Source: Microcoleus sp. FACHB-DQ6
Lineage (GTDB): Bacteria; Cyanobacteriota; Cyanobacteriia; Cyanobacteriales; Microcoleaceae
Assembly (NCBI GenBank): GCA_014695175.1
Contig: JACJNV010000073.1
Location: 1-59,252 of the forward strand
Reading direction: 5' to 3'
DNA length: 59,252 nucleotides
The notes beneath the pieces were generated by a model. The model saw nothing but the letters and a program-made list of their open reading frames with translations. It had not been told where the DNA came from and made no database searches. Each line of letters opens with the position of its first letter. The first letter of the stretch is position 1. Shown piece after piece: positions 1-9,275 of this stretch. A program made the translations under genes and the position numbers.

Positions 1-1
1 T

Positions 2-139
2 AAAATCATTCTCCGTTCTATCAAGACTACTAATTATCAAGAATTAGCAAAAGCCATAGATTTTGCGTTCGGTCAAGTTACATCGTCAAATATTTTTAAC
101 TGGTTTACACACTGCTGTTATTGTACCTCATCTTTCTGA
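2..139 (+). pseudogene. IS630-type transposase, C-terminal end (partial at window edge)
   Basis: The frame is open from the first bases and ends at TGA 137-139. The 45 visible residues include a YQELAKAIDFAF segment and end in NWFTHCCYCTSSF. This matches the usual tail of cyanobacterial IS630-superfamily DDE transposases, which end in a W-F-x-H-C-x-Y-C motif. Only the tail is in the window, so completeness of the element cannot be judged. It abuts a truncated reverse-strand gene, which suggests the element inserted into it. The family call is recognition by eye. Confidence 0.5.
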
Positions 140-145
140 GAAAGG

Positions 146-313
146 CTATAATCCACGCAGATGTTTTTTTTCTGTCTCTGTGAGTCCCCGTCTCATGTGA
201 GGCGCAAACTCTCGCTTGGCAACGGCTAAGTCTTTGTATAACTTTTGCAGAGCCCAATTAGTTGCGGCTTCGGCAAATAAGTCTTCGGATGAATCAGGAG
301 TGCGTACCATCAT
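146..313 (-). pseudogene. 5' remnant of a gene cut by the IS630-type element
   Basis: A reverse-strand frame starts with tandem ATG codons at 313 and 310 and runs 55 codons to a TAG at 146-148, a few bases from the transposase stop. The peptide begins MMVRTPDSSEDLFAEAA and ends in LTETEKKHLRGL. I have seen similar starts in large cyanobacterial regulatory or WD-repeat-type proteins, but I cannot name the family. The abrupt end at a TA-containing junction beside the transposase fits IS insertion, since IS630 elements target TA. It could instead be a genuine short ORF. Confidence 0.35.
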
Positions 314-430
314 TACCACACGATCGAGTCCCTAACAGAAAATCATAACAAATTTCCTAACCTTTGTTTGGAACCGACCAGCTATAAGAGTGCAAAGCTA
401 TAGATGTACTGATTCAAAAGTCTAAAAGAT

Positions 431-652
431 ATGACGAAACAGCAATCCAACTACCAACAACTGTCTCTTTGCATAGACAAGCCTATCTCTACCTTGATCA
501 AAGACCTCAAGGTGTCTCGCCATCCCGTCGTTATTGATGCTACCAACAAACTTGAAGAAGCCATACGCCTCTTGCAATATATTCAGGATGCTGGAGTAGT
601 TAAATCGACGAAAACAAAAACAGCTATTTACGAACTCCTGACCAAGGTTTAA
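431..652 (+). CDS. Small hypothetical protein (73 aa)
   Basis: A 73-codon ORF starting ATG ACG AAA. It has an N-terminal polar stretch (MTKQQSNYQQ), a central KPISTLIKDLKVS segment and a C-terminal helical part rich in E, L and K. No signal peptide, membrane segment or known motif is visible, and the upstream region lacks a strong ribosome binding site. Codon use looks ordinary for the region and the frame does not overlap another gene, so I keep it as a probable small gene. Function unknown. Confidence 0.4.
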   Translation: MTKQQSNYQQLSLCIDKPISTLIKDLKVSRHPVVIDATNKLEEAIRLLQYIQDAGVVKSTKTKTAIYELLTKV

Positions 653-710
653 CGAAACTCACGTCATCGAGTGGGGTGTGCATCTTGCTAGCCCTACTCT
701 ATACAGGACT

Positions 711-742
711 TATGCAGGAACACTATATAGTGTTCCTGCATA
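711..742. terminator. Perfect 32-bp palindrome between convergent genes
   Basis: Positions 711-726 (tatgcaggaacactat) are followed directly by their exact reverse complement at 727-742. It sits between the forward small ORF ending at 652 and the reverse GH57 gene ending at 801. It may act as a bidirectional transcription stop or be a palindromic repeat element. There is no loop spacer and no T-run, so it is not a classical intrinsic terminator. Confidence 0.5.
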
Positions 743-800
743 AATACGAACGCTAATAATTGATCCAAGCTATTTGCCCGATCGCAATTACCAACTTTTC

Positions 801-2297
801 CTATTTCATTAAAGCAGCGCCGCGGTTGTAAAGTTCCCGCGCGTAATCAGTCCAAGTTCCCTGTCCCCAATAGCGGAAACAGCTTGTTTGCACCAACAAA
901 TTGTAAAGCAAAGCTTGCTGGTATTCAAACTGCTTGGTAACTGAAGCATCTTGGTGCACCAGCGGGTCGTATTTTTTGTGAAATGCAGCGCTGAGTAGAT
1001 TCATCGGTTCCAAGACATTTTCGTAGCCTTTCACCCAACTCAAATCGTTAGTCCAAGAAGCACCATCCATGTGAAAATTATGGTCGGTTTGCTTGAGTTG
1101 GGCGATCGCACTTTCCACTTTTTCCGGCGTCGCATTATCAGGATCGACTAGATGCCAGATTTTGTGCTGGTTAATTCCCTGACAAACAGGATAATCTTCA
1201 GGATTAACCCCCGCCGCTTCAATTATCTCCAAATATTCAGTGCCGTTTAAACCGACAACGCCGGATTTTCCGCCGCCTTGTTCGCGGTTTTCGTGCCAAG
1301 CTTTAAAAAAGGCGCTGGGAAATTCATTCATCATCACGCCGCCATTTTCGCCGTCGGCAATCTGAGTAACTAAAGAAGGAACTGTGACATTGCCAATTTG
1401 CTGTTTATTGCGTCCTTTGGCTTCGTAATAAGGCTGCATTTGCCCCACCAATTTCGTATCTGAACCTTGGGTTTTAATCAAAGCAGTAATACTGATTGTT
1501 TCGCCGCGAGAATTGCGGGCAACTAAACGGTTGGGAATATATTTTTGGTCTTGCGACAATCCCGAACCGTCGGGATTTTCTACAGAATGTTCCTGCACCA
1601 TCAGCCAGCGATAGCCGCATTCTTTCAAAGCTTTGATGTATTCGTACAGTGTATCTGGGTGATTGGGAAAGTGCATTTCTGGGGGCGAAAAGCCTTTGAC
1701 GCGCTTGAGGGCATCTATGCCAAAAATGGCCGCAAAATGATGTTGCCATGCTTGAATTTGGAGTTTGATGTCGGGAATGGGAGTTGAGGGAATGACGGCG
1801 TGACTCCACATTGTCCCCAGCCATTCTACGTGAGGTTGATACTGAGGATCGCAGGTAATCCGCTTGAGATTATCAAAGATATCGTCGCGTCCCATTTGGC
1901 GCAATCCCCATAATAAGTTGCCCGAATAGTCGAGCATAATTCGCGGGTTGCAGCCTTCAGCAATCAGTTGGGGAATGAATTCTCCCATGCGGGAATAGCA
2001 CCAAGCAAAGACTCCGGCGTTGTGATTGTCTCCTTGGTTGGGATGTTCAAACATATTCTGGAGATTGCTGATTAGTTCGCCGTTTGCACCCGCAGGAATT
2101 GTGGGTTGGTGCATATGGAGGGCGCAGGCGAATCCGGCTTGAATGTTTTCGAGGCGGAGATTTGTGGTAGGTAGAAAGACAGGTTCGTTGCTATTGGCTG
2201 CGGCATTAATTTCTGCTTCGGAGCCACAAATATTGGGTAATCCTGAGTTGATTTCTTGTAAAATCGGTAAATTGGGAGATTGTGAGATCGCAGGCAT
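801..2297 (-). CDS. Glycoside hydrolase family 57 protein
   Basis: This 498-residue protein resembles cyanobacterial GH57 enzymes, which act on alpha-glucans and related oligosaccharides. Early in the protein comes the family-typical CALHMHQPTIPAG segment, then LDYSGNLLWGL, and a KGFSPPEMHFP segment near residue 200 that fits the conserved region carrying a catalytic glutamate. A GENGGVMMNEFP stretch lies in the C-terminal half. There is no signal peptide, so it is probably cytosolic. Start: the ATG at 2297 gives MPAISQSPNLPIL, and no longer conserved start is evident. It lies near glgA, which suits a role in glycogen or other alpha-glucan turnover, though GH57 substrates vary widely and the exact specificity cannot be read from sequence. 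Confidence 0.85.
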   Translation of the reverse strand: MPAISQSPNLPILQEINSGLPNICGSEAEINAAANSNEPVFLPTTNLRLENIQAGFACALHMHQPTIPAGANGELISNLQNMFEHPNQGDNHNAGVFAWCYSRMGEFIPQLIAEGCNPRIMLDYSGNLLWGLRQMGRDDIFDNLKRITCDPQYQPHVEWLGTMWSHAVIPSTPIPDIKLQIQAWQHHFAAIFGIDALKRVKGFSPPEMHFPNHPDTLYEYIKALKECGYRWLMVQEHSVENPDGSGLSQDQKYIPNRLVARNSRGETISITALIKTQGSDTKLVGQMQPYYEAKGRNKQQIGNVTVPSLVTQIADGENGGVMMNEFPSAFFKAWHENREQGGGKSGVVGLNGTEYLEIIEAAGVNPEDYPVCQGINQHKIWHLVDPDNATPEKVESAIAQLKQTDHNFHMDGASWTNDLSWVKGYENVLEPMNLLSAAFHKKYDPLVHQDASVTKQFEYQQALLYNLLVQTSCFRYWGQGTWTDYARELYNRGAALMK

Positions 2298-2477
2298 AAA
2301 TTTTTCTCAACAATTGTGGAGGGGCGTTGTCTGCTATTGCTAAGATAGCTAGATACTTTAACAGTAGCAGAGGAAGTCTGCCAAAGATAAATTTCACAAG
2401 ATAAGTTCGGGATCGCGGAAGCCCAAAATCTTTGGTAAAATGTTTAACACATTTCACGTAAATAGGCGAGGTAAATT

Positions 2478-3206
2478 ATGAAATACGAAATCAAGGTTTT
2501 GGAACCAACGGATTTGTGGTACATCCAAAATAACATCAATCCTGAAACCAATAAGTTTTACCATCCTACTAAGAATATTCCGTTAGTGCAGCAAGTAGAA
2601 ATTAACTTGAACAATTCGGGAGTTATCATTCAAAAAGGTGCGCTGCATTGGTGTATGGGGAAATTAACTTCCGGTGTTTATAAAACGGATAACCGTTTGA
2701 AAGATATGTGGGTATCTTTGACAACGGAAATGGACTACAACGCTCCCGTATATCAAGGGACTGGTACGGTGAAACTGGAACCGAGACAAAAAGGCCATTT
2801 CCTGCATTATACGCCGATCGACCTTTCGGATGCCCAGCAGTGGGAGTTTGATGACGGTGTATTTCAGTTTTGTTCGGACAATGTAGTTATCGGTGCTAAA
2901 AAACTGAAATTCCGACAAGTGGCTGCTTCTAATGACGGTAGGTGGAGAATTGCTGTTACAGCTTTGCGCGAGCAAAAAGCTACTGTTTTAGCAGGTACAA
3001 GTTCACCGGCTAAGGTTGTCGAGCTCAAACAAGGTGAAACTTTGATAGCTGATTGCGATTTGGTTAAAGGATTTACCAAGGGGATTGAAGAAGATTATCG
3101 AAAATTAGGTCATTTTGGGAAAGGGGGTGGAGAGGGTTATGTTTGGTTTTATCAGGGCAAAGGTAAATTATTAGTATGTGAAAATGATGCTATGGGTTTG
3201 GGTTGA
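2478..3206 (+). CDS. AIM24 family protein
   Basis: A 242-residue protein without signal peptide or membrane segments. The pattern is beta-rich, with a QVEINLNNSGVIIQKGALHW segment followed by a glycine-rich middle and a late GEGYVWFYQGKGKLLV strand. This matches the AIM24/tryptophan RNA-binding-attenuator-like beta-helix family, in which a pseudo-repeat fold builds a trimer. Bacterial members have no settled function; the name comes from a yeast mitochondrial protein needed for inner-membrane architecture. It follows a divergent GH57 gene by 180 bp, so it likely has its own promoter. The family call rests on motif resemblance and length. Confidence 0.6.
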   Translation: MKYEIKVLEPTDLWYIQNNINPETNKFYHPTKNIPLVQQVEINLNNSGVIIQKGALHWCMGKLTSGVYKTDNRLKDMWVSLTTEMDYNAPVYQGTGTVKLEPRQKGHFLHYTPIDLSDAQQWEFDDGVFQFCSDNVVIGAKKLKFRQVAASNDGRWRIAVTALREQKATVLAGTSSPAKVVELKQGETLIADCDLVKGFTKGIEEDYRKLGHFGKGGGEGYVWFYQGKGKLLVCENDAMGLG

Positions 3207-3319
3207 GTTATTGACAGCGACAGAAGATTCGCTTGATGAAAACGAATCGATTTGACAAATTAGTTTGATTGTTGAAAAACCTGGCAAAACAGGAGATCGA
3301 TTACACTTTGGCACATCAG

Positions 3320-3340
3320 GGACACGGCAGTGCCGTGTCC
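3320..3340. repeat. 21-bp palindrome in the glgA upstream region
   Basis: ggacacggca and tgccgtgtcc flank a single central base. It lies 170 bp before glgA in the 305-bp gap 3207-3511, which otherwise holds no convincing gene. It may be the terminator of the AIM24-like gene or a dispersed repeat; there is no T-run. Confidence 0.45.
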
Positions 3341-3511
3341 GTACCTGTATTTTAAGCAACCGTCCGATCGCCCTAATCGGTCTCCACTTCTGCTACCTGC
3401 GTGTATTTTCCCTGTATTCCCAATGGCCGACTTGCTTATCTGCCTAGAAATCATATACTTTGTCAAGTTAAGAAAATATTTTTTTGATTCATCCAGGAGC
3501 GAGAAAAAAAA

Positions 3512-4987
3512 ATGTACATAGTACAAATTGCCTCGGAGTGCGCCCCCGTTATCAAAGCAGGAGGTTTGGGCGACGTAGTTTACGGCTTGAGCCGGGAGTT
3601 GCAGAATTCCGGCCACTGCGTCGAGATTATTCTACCGAAGTACGACTGCATGAGGTACGACCACATTTGGGGACTTCACGAAGCCTACCGGGATCTGGCT
3701 GTGCCCTGGTACGGCGGCGAAATCCTCTGTGATGTCTTGTGCGGCTGGGTGCACGGGCAGTTGTGTTTTTTCATCGAACCTCGCTCTCAAGATAACTTTT
3801 TTAATCGCGGCTGTTATTACGGGTGCAATGACGACAATATGCGGTTTGCATTTTTCAGCAAAGCCGCTTTGGAATTTTTGCTCAGAAGCAACAAGCGTCC
3901 CGATGTGATTCACTGTCACGATTGGCAAACTGGTTTGGTGCCAGTCTTGCTTTTTGAAATATACAAATACAATTGGATGGAATATCAGCGAGTCTGCTAT
4001 ACCATTCACAATTTCAAACATCAAGGCATGGGAGGTAGCGATATTTTGCAAGCAACGGGTTTGCACAGACCGGATTATTATTTTGATTACGATCGCCTCC
4101 GAGATAACTTTAACCCTTTTGCTATCAACTTTATGAAAGGCGGCATTGTTTACTCGAACTTTGTCACCACAGTTTCGCCGCACCACGCCTGGGAAGCTCA
4201 TATGGGCGAGTTTGGCTACGGTTTGGGTCACACTTTGCATTTGTATCAAGAGAAGTTTCGCGGGGTGCTCAACGGCATTGATTACGATGTGTGGAATCCC
4301 GAGACTGATCGCTATATTCCGCACCACTACACTCAGGAGGATTTGTCAGGAAAAGCCAAAACTAAAAAAGCTTTGCGCGATCGGCTGTTACTGCGCGATG
4401 CTGACAAGCCTATTATTACCTTTATCGGTCGTTTGGACGACCAAAAAGGCGTTCATCTCGTCCACCATGCAATTTATTACTCTCTGAGTAAGGGAGCGCA
4501 ATTTGTGCTTTTGGGTTCCGCCACCGAAGCGGGAATTAATACGCATTTCCAGCACGAAAGACAGTTTTTAAATGATAATCCAGACTGCCATTTAGAACTA
4601 GGTTTTAATGAGGAACTGTCGCACTTAATTTACGCGGGTGGGGATATCATTGTGGTTCCCAGTAATTACGAACCCTGCGGGCTGACTCAGATGATTGGGT
4701 TGAGGTACGGTACTGTTCCTGTGGTGCGGGGAGTTGGCGGTTTGGTGAATACTGTGTTCGATCGAGATTACGACACCCGCCACCTCCCGGAAGAACGCAA
4801 CGGTTACGTGTTTTACCAAACCGACTACGCCGCTTTGGAGTCGGCGCTCGATCGGGCGATCGGATTGTGGTATGACTATCATGATGAATTTGAAAAACTC
4901 ATGCTTCAAGGCATGAATTGTGACAATTCGTGGAAATATCCAGCTAAAGACTATGTGGAAATTTACGAGCTAATTCGACACAAATAA
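3512..4987 (+). CDS. glgA: Glycogen synthase (ADP-glucose type, GT5)
   Basis: This enzyme transfers glucose from ADP-glucose to the non-reducing end of growing glycogen, the main cytosolic carbon store of cyanobacteria. The 491 residues match the family length. The N-terminal GT-B domain has the substrate-binding KAGGLGDV motif (residues 15-22). The C-terminal domain has FIGRLDDQKG and the EPCGLTQMIGLRYG motif with its nucleotide-sugar-binding glutamate, followed by VRGVGGLVNTV. It starts at an ATG preceded by a purine-rich GGAGCGAG stretch. Cyanobacteria usually carry two glgA paralogues; which one this is cannot be decided here. It is monocistronic: the next gene is over 700 bp away. Confidence 0.95.
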   Translation: MYIVQIASECAPVIKAGGLGDVVYGLSRELQNSGHCVEIILPKYDCMRYDHIWGLHEAYRDLAVPWYGGEILCDVLCGWVHGQLCFFIEPRSQDNFFNRGCYYGCNDDNMRFAFFSKAALEFLLRSNKRPDVIHCHDWQTGLVPVLLFEIYKYNWMEYQRVCYTIHNFKHQGMGGSDILQATGLHRPDYYFDYDRLRDNFNPFAINFMKGGIVYSNFVTTVSPHHAWEAHMGEFGYGLGHTLHLYQEKFRGVLNGIDYDVWNPETDRYIPHHYTQEDLSGKAKTKKALRDRLLLRDADKPIITFIGRLDDQKGVHLVHHAIYYSLSKGAQFVLLGSATEAGINTHFQHERQFLNDNPDCHLELGFNEELSHLIYAGGDIIVVPSNYEPCGLTQMIGLRYGTVPVVRGVGGLVNTVFDRDYDTRHLPEERNGYVFYQTDYAALESALDRAIGLWYDYHDEFEKLMLQGMNCDNSWKYPAKDYVEIYELIRHK

Positions 4988-5235
4988 TCCGTAAGATGGC
5001 AGTGTGCAACTTACTAACTGTAGGGTGTGCACTGCTAGCCGGCGTCTTGGTGGCTGTTGAGCCTGGTCGAGAATTCGGGCAGTTGATACATGGCGGTGAC
5101 GCAAATCGCTTGGGAGATGGCTGTTGCTTTTTTTTTGGGAGTGCGAGGTTGTTTAAGGAATCTTTTTAAATTTACCTATGGGCCAAATCTAATAAAACCT
5201 CTGGAAGTTGTTGTCGGTCGCAATTAGTAAAAGCA

Positions 5236-5260
5236 CTGTCTGCCCTTTGAGGGCAGACAG
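5236..5260. terminator. Strong hairpin downstream of glgA
   Basis: ctgtctgccc (5236-5245) pairs perfectly with gggcagacag (5251-5260) around a 5-nt loop. No T-run follows. It sits 250 bp past glgA, so it may be a late terminator or a small repeat. Confidence 0.4.
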
Positions 5261-5400
5261 TCAGAAAGCTACGGAGAATAGGGCTTGGGAGTTTTTGGAG
5301 ATGTCTATTGCCAACAAGTGTTGTGATACCTAGTCAGCAAAAATCTCTGTCATAAATACAGTCCTAGACGCATCAAGACCTTCATAAGCAAATTTTTTGA

Positions 5401-5522
5401 CGTTGCATAATAGCGGGATGATTTGGATTTTTTTTGTGGGATGGGATCTGTTCGCCCGAAGGCGTGTATTTTCACAGCAGGCGGGACACCCTACAATAAT
5501 CATCCTCAAATTGAGCAACGCC
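5401..5522 (-). repeat. MITE-like repeat A, copy 1
   Basis: A 122-bp block with inverted ends (cgttgca... and ...gcaacgcc). Its reverse complement matches 13393-13518, including the core gaaggcgtgtattttca followed by agcaggcggga. The core can fold, because GGCGGGAC and GTCCCGCC-type stretches occur in the family. No coding capacity. It sits in the 767-bp gap 4988-5754, where I see no gene besides this repeat and the hairpin at 5236-5260. Confidence 0.65.
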
Positions 5523-5754
5523 AAATTTTTTACCTAATCTGCGGGCTATAACAAAATTTTTTCGGAAAAAAATTGCCGGTTGAGCGAAGTCGAGACCGGA
5601 TTTCTGACCAGCAGTGCCTCAGCCCTAAAATAATTACGCTCTCGATCATCAAATAAGAATTACTTGCATTAATATAGTAAAGCAATGACTATAGATGGCT
5701 GTAGATACACCATCGTGTCAATTACCAGATGAAAAAATCTATTATTATAGAACA

Positions 5755-6804
5755 ATGAGCATTTCTCGGCGTATTTTTCTTGCCAGCGGTACAGCAATGG
5801 CTGTCGTGGCAGTGGGGGAACTCAGCAAAAAAGCCCCTGTCGCAGCCCAAACCGGCACTCTCAACCTTTATTCAGCACGTCACTACGACACTGATAATCA
5901 GTTGTACCAAAGCTTCACCAAAAAAACTGGCATCAAGGTTAACCTCGTTGAAGCGGATGCTGACCAACTAATTGAACGGATCAAAAGTGAAGGTGCAAAT
6001 AGCCCCGCTGATGTTTTCATCACGGTGGATGGTGGGCGTTTGTGGCGGGCAAAACAAGCAGGTATTCTGCAACCTGTTTCTTCAACAGTCCTGACATCGG
6101 CAATTCCAGCAAGTTTGCGAGATCCTCAAGGTTTCTGGTTTGGTCTATCGCGCCGGGCACGGGTGATTGTTTATAACAAAAGCAAGGTGAACCCTGCCCA
6201 GTTGTCAACCTATGAGGCGCTGACAGAACCTCGGTGGAAAGGCAAAGTTTTAGTGCGATCGTCCACTAATATCTATAATCAGTCTCTTGTTGGGGCTATG
6301 TTAGCCGCTCATGGAGCTCAAAAAACAGAAGCTTGGGCGCGAGGATTGGTGGCTAATTTTGCGCGTCCTCCAGAGGGAAATGATACGGCGCAAATCAAGG
6401 CTGTTGCTGATGGGGTAGGCGATATTGCCATTGTTAATACCTATTATGTAGCTCGCTTAATGAAATCGAAAGATCCAGCAGAACAAGCGATCGCGGCGAA
6501 AGTAGGTGTATTTTTCCCCAACCAGCGCGATCGCGGTACCCACGTCAACATTAGTGGTGGGGGTGTAGTCAAAACCTCCCGTAACAAAGCAGGCGCGACC
6601 AAATTCTTGGAACACTTAGCCAGTGCCGAAGCCCAACAAATTTTTGCTAGGAGTAATAACGAATACCCTGTGATTTCAGGTGTGGCGATCGATCCTGCAG
6701 TTGCCAGTTTTGGTACATTCAAATCTGATCCTCTCAACCCTGACGTGTTTGGGAAAAATAACGCCGACGCTTTAAAGATTGCCGATCGCGCCGGATGGAA
6801 ATAG
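5755..6804 (+). CDS. futA: Iron(III) ABC transporter substrate-binding protein (FutA/IdiA type)
   Basis: Periplasmic ferric-iron-binding component of the FutABC importer. From the ATG at 5755 the protein is 349 aa and opens with [11 protein letters not shown], a twin-arginine-type signal ending near VAAQ (about residue 32), as in known FutA proteins. A longer in-frame ATG at 5695 would put 20 extra residues before this signal, so I reject it. The mature part has the typical [11 protein letters not shown] start, the [14 protein letters not shown] segment and the paired tyrosines NTYY (230-231) that help bind Fe3+. The permease and ATPase genes lie just downstream, on the reverse and forward strands, so this is a transporter cluster but not one operon. 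Iron control by Fur is expected, but I do not claim a specific box. Confidence 0.92.
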   Translation: MSISRRIFLASGTAMAVVAVGELSKKAPVAAQTGTLNLYSARHYDTDNQLYQSFTKKTGIKVNLVEADADQLIERIKSEGANSPADVFITVDGGRLWRAKQAGILQPVSSTVLTSAIPASLRDPQGFWFGLSRRARVIVYNKSKVNPAQLSTYEALTEPRWKGKVLVRSSTNIYNQSLVGAMLAAHGAQKTEAWARGLVANFARPPEGNDTAQIKAVADGVGDIAIVNTYYVARLMKSKDPAEQAIAAKVGVFFPNQRDRGTHVNISGGGVVKTSRNKAGATKFLEHLASAEAQQIFARSNNEYPVISGVAIDPAVASFGTFKSDPLNPDVFGKNNADALKIADRAGWK

Positions 6805-6876
6805 AGGCTTTTTGAACAAGAAGCTACTCTTTGTGATTCGGCGGTTTCAACCGCCGAATCCAACCAACTTTAATTT

Positions 6877-7398
6877 TTAATTTTTAATTGTACCATCCGG
6901 CATTATAGCCCCTTTCAGGTTTGCCCCTTTCAGGTTTGCCCCTGTCAAATCAGCACTATTTAAGTCAGTTTCACTTAAATCGGCGTTACTAAGATTGGCA
7001 TTATTCAGTTTTGCGCCTCGCAAAAAAGCCCCCTTGAGATTTGCATTACTCAAATCAGCATTTGTGAGATCGGCCCCAAATAAACCTGCTTTTTCCAGAG
7101 AAGCAGCTTTTAAATTTGCACCTTTGAGATTGACGCTATCGAGTAAGGCTTCATTAAGTTTGACCTTTTCTAGCACAGCACCTTCCAACTTAGCACCATT
7201 GAGATTAGCGCTTGTTAAATCAAGGTTGCTTAACTTAGCGGCACTCAAATCGCATGCTGGACATTGCTTAGTTTTTTGTAATGTTTCGAGGGGACTAGCC
7301 TCCTGTTTTTGGCATCCAAACGTGACAAAAATAGTAAGTAGTAAGAAAGAGATTGTGCCAGTCGTGCGGGTAAACATTGCTAATTTTTTATTAATCAT
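6877..7398 (-). CDS. Pentapeptide-repeat lipoprotein
   Basis: This 173-residue protein has a lipoprotein signal (a hydrophobic stretch around residues 14-28 ending in VTFGCQ, with lipobox Cys at about 29). A CPACDLS segment follows, then about 20 tandem A(D/N)Lxx repeats that build a right-handed quadrilateral beta-helix, for example LSNADLSETDL. It is predicted to be anchored in the membrane and face the periplasm. The CxxC in the mature N-terminus is notable and could bind metal or form a disulfide. It lies between futA and futB and just upstream of futB's stop, but reads as its own unit 29 bp downstream of futB on the same strand, so it may be cotranscribed with futB. No enzymatic role can be assigned. 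Confidence 0.85.
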   Translation of the reverse strand: MINKKLAMFTRTTGTISFLLLTIFVTFGCQKQEASPLETLQKTKQCPACDLSAAKLSNLDLTSANLNGAKLEGAVLEKVKLNEALLDSVNLKGANLKAASLEKAGLFGADLTNADLSNANLKGAFLRGAKLNNANLSNADLSETDLNSADLTGANLKGANLKGAIMPDGTIKN

Positions 7399-7427
7399 CT
7401 TGATTTGTAAAGGGATAATTTTAACCT

Positions 7428-9149
7428 TTAACTGTTAACCGTTAACTCGGTTGAAGACTTGCGCGAGCGCGCAATTTTCCAACTTAATAAAATTACCGGT
7501 AACATCCCCACTAAAACAATTGCCAATGCTGGGCCAGAAGCTTCAGCCAATCGTTCATCTGAGGCAAGTTGATAAGTTCGCACCGCCAAAGTATCAAAGT
7601 TAAAAGGTCTAATAATTATAGTAGCAGGTAACTCTTTCATCACATCAACGAATACTAACATCATGGCAGTTAGTAAACCTCCGGTCATCATTGGTGTATG
7701 AACTGTAACCAAAGTTTGCATCGGACTATAACCCAAACTTCTCGCTGCATCATCTAAATTAGGCTTGATTTTGCTCAAACTTGACTCCACCGCATTTAAA
7801 GAAACAGCTAGGAAGCGAACTATATAGGCAAATACCAAAGCTGCGATCGTACCACTTAACAACAAGCCTGTAGAAATCCCCAAGTTTGCACGCATCCAAC
7901 TATCCAATAGATTGTCAAATTTTCCAATGGGAACCATAATCCCCACTGCAATGACAGAACCAGGTACAGCATAGCCCATTGCCGCAACTCTCGTTCCTAA
8001 CTGTACTCCTAAATTAGGATATAACCGTAAACCATAAGCCATAATCAAGGCAATAATTACAGCTAAAATGGCTGTCAGGGTGGCCAAAATTAAACTGTGA
8101 CGGGCAAAGATCCAAAAGCGTTCATCTAAAGTGACTTGCCAATTAGCTAAGGTCAACTTGACTAAAATACCGGCTGGCAATAAAAAACCCAAAAGCAGCG
8201 GCATTAAACAAGCAATTACCGCTAAAATTTCCCTGATTCCTTTAAGTTGATAAGTTTGCAGTTGGCGATAGCGGCTGCTAGCTTGATAATATTTAGTCCG
8301 GCTGCGAGACCAGCGTTCTACTAAAATTAAACCTAGAACAAATAATAATAGCATCGCAGCTAATTGATTGGCTGCAATTCGTTCTCCCATGCCAAACCAA
8401 GTCCGATAAATACCTGTGGTGAATGTATCAACTCCAAAATACTGAACAGTGCCATAATCGTTGAGAGTTTCCATCAAAGCCAGTGCTAAACCTGCTACAA
8501 TTGCGGGTCTTGCCATTGGTAATGCAACTGTAATAAAACTCCGCCAAGGACTACAGCCAAGTATTCTACTAGCTTCTAGGGTGCAAGTGGATTGCTCTAA
8601 AAATGCGACTCTTGTTAATAGGTAGACGTAGGGATATAAAACTAAGATTAGCATTAAGATTGCTCCCGGGAGCGATCGCACGTTAGGAAACCAATAGTCT
8701 CCATAACTCCAGCCAAAAATATAACGCAAAGCAGTTTGAACTGGGCCGGAAAATTCTAAAAAGTCTGTATAAGTATAAGCTAGCACATAAGCTGGGGCAG
8801 CTAAGGGTAACAGTAATGCCCATTCAAATACGCGACTGGCCCGAAAGCGACACATTGTTACTAGCCAGGCACATCCTACGCCAATCACGACAACACCAAA
8901 GCCTACGCCGATCATTAACAATAAAGAGTTGACGATATAACGGGTTAAAACTGTATCGGTTAAATGTTGCCATGTATCTTTAGCTTCAACAAAGATACTG
9001 GATAAGACACTCAGAACTGGTATGGCGATCGGCAATGCTAAAGCGATAATTGCAACTGTCCACCCACTAGCCGATAGACCGGGTAAGGTCGATCGCCATT
9101 GGATTGTGCTGATTGCTGTTTGCTGTAGTGATTTTTGGGAATTTTTCAT
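7428..9149 (-). CDS. futB: Iron(III) ABC transporter permease
   Basis: Inner-membrane channel of the ferric iron importer. The 573 residues form two homologous halves of about six helices each, the fused double-permease layout of FutB/SfuB-type proteins. Each half carries an EAA-type loop that docks on the ATPase: EASRILGCSPWRSF in the first half and DAARSLGYSPMQTL in the second. It reads divergently from futC across a 126-bp gap that must hold both promoters. The pentapeptide lipoprotein gene follows 29 bp downstream, so the two may form one transcript. Confidence 0.92.
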   Translation of the reverse strand: MKNSQKSLQQTAISTIQWRSTLPGLSASGWTVAIIALALPIAIPVLSVLSSIFVEAKDTWQHLTDTVLTRYIVNSLLLMIGVGFGVVVIGVGCAWLVTMCRFRASRVFEWALLLPLAAPAYVLAYTYTDFLEFSGPVQTALRYIFGWSYGDYWFPNVRSLPGAILMLILVLYPYVYLLTRVAFLEQSTCTLEASRILGCSPWRSFITVALPMARPAIVAGLALALMETLNDYGTVQYFGVDTFTTGIYRTWFGMGERIAANQLAAMLLLFVLGLILVERWSRSRTKYYQASSRYRQLQTYQLKGIREILAVIACLMPLLLGFLLPAGILVKLTLANWQVTLDERFWIFARHSLILATLTAILAVIIALIMAYGLRLYPNLGVQLGTRVAAMGYAVPGSVIAVGIMVPIGKFDNLLDSWMRANLGISTGLLLSGTIAALVFAYIVRFLAVSLNAVESSLSKIKPNLDDAARSLGYSPMQTLVTVHTPMMTGGLLTAMMLVFVDVMKELPATIIIRPFNFDTLAVRTYQLASDERLAEASGPALAIVLVGMLPVILLSWKIARSRKSSTELTVNS

Positions 9150-9275
9150 CGCTAGTAAAAAGTCTAGCTTGCTAGTTTATCAGTATGTGTAAACATTTGT
9201 CAAGTCTTTATGACAATTTATCTCACTAAACTGGTTTATTGTAGAATAGTAAGTTGTTGATTATTTATAGCAATA

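Noticed and set aside
3632-4327. 231-codon reverse ORF inside glgA
   Set aside because: It lies wholly opposite a highly conserved glycogen synthase reading frame and has no recognisable features.
5695-5754. Longer FutA start
   Set aside because: It would place 20 polar residues before a standard twin-arginine signal, which normally begins close to the start.
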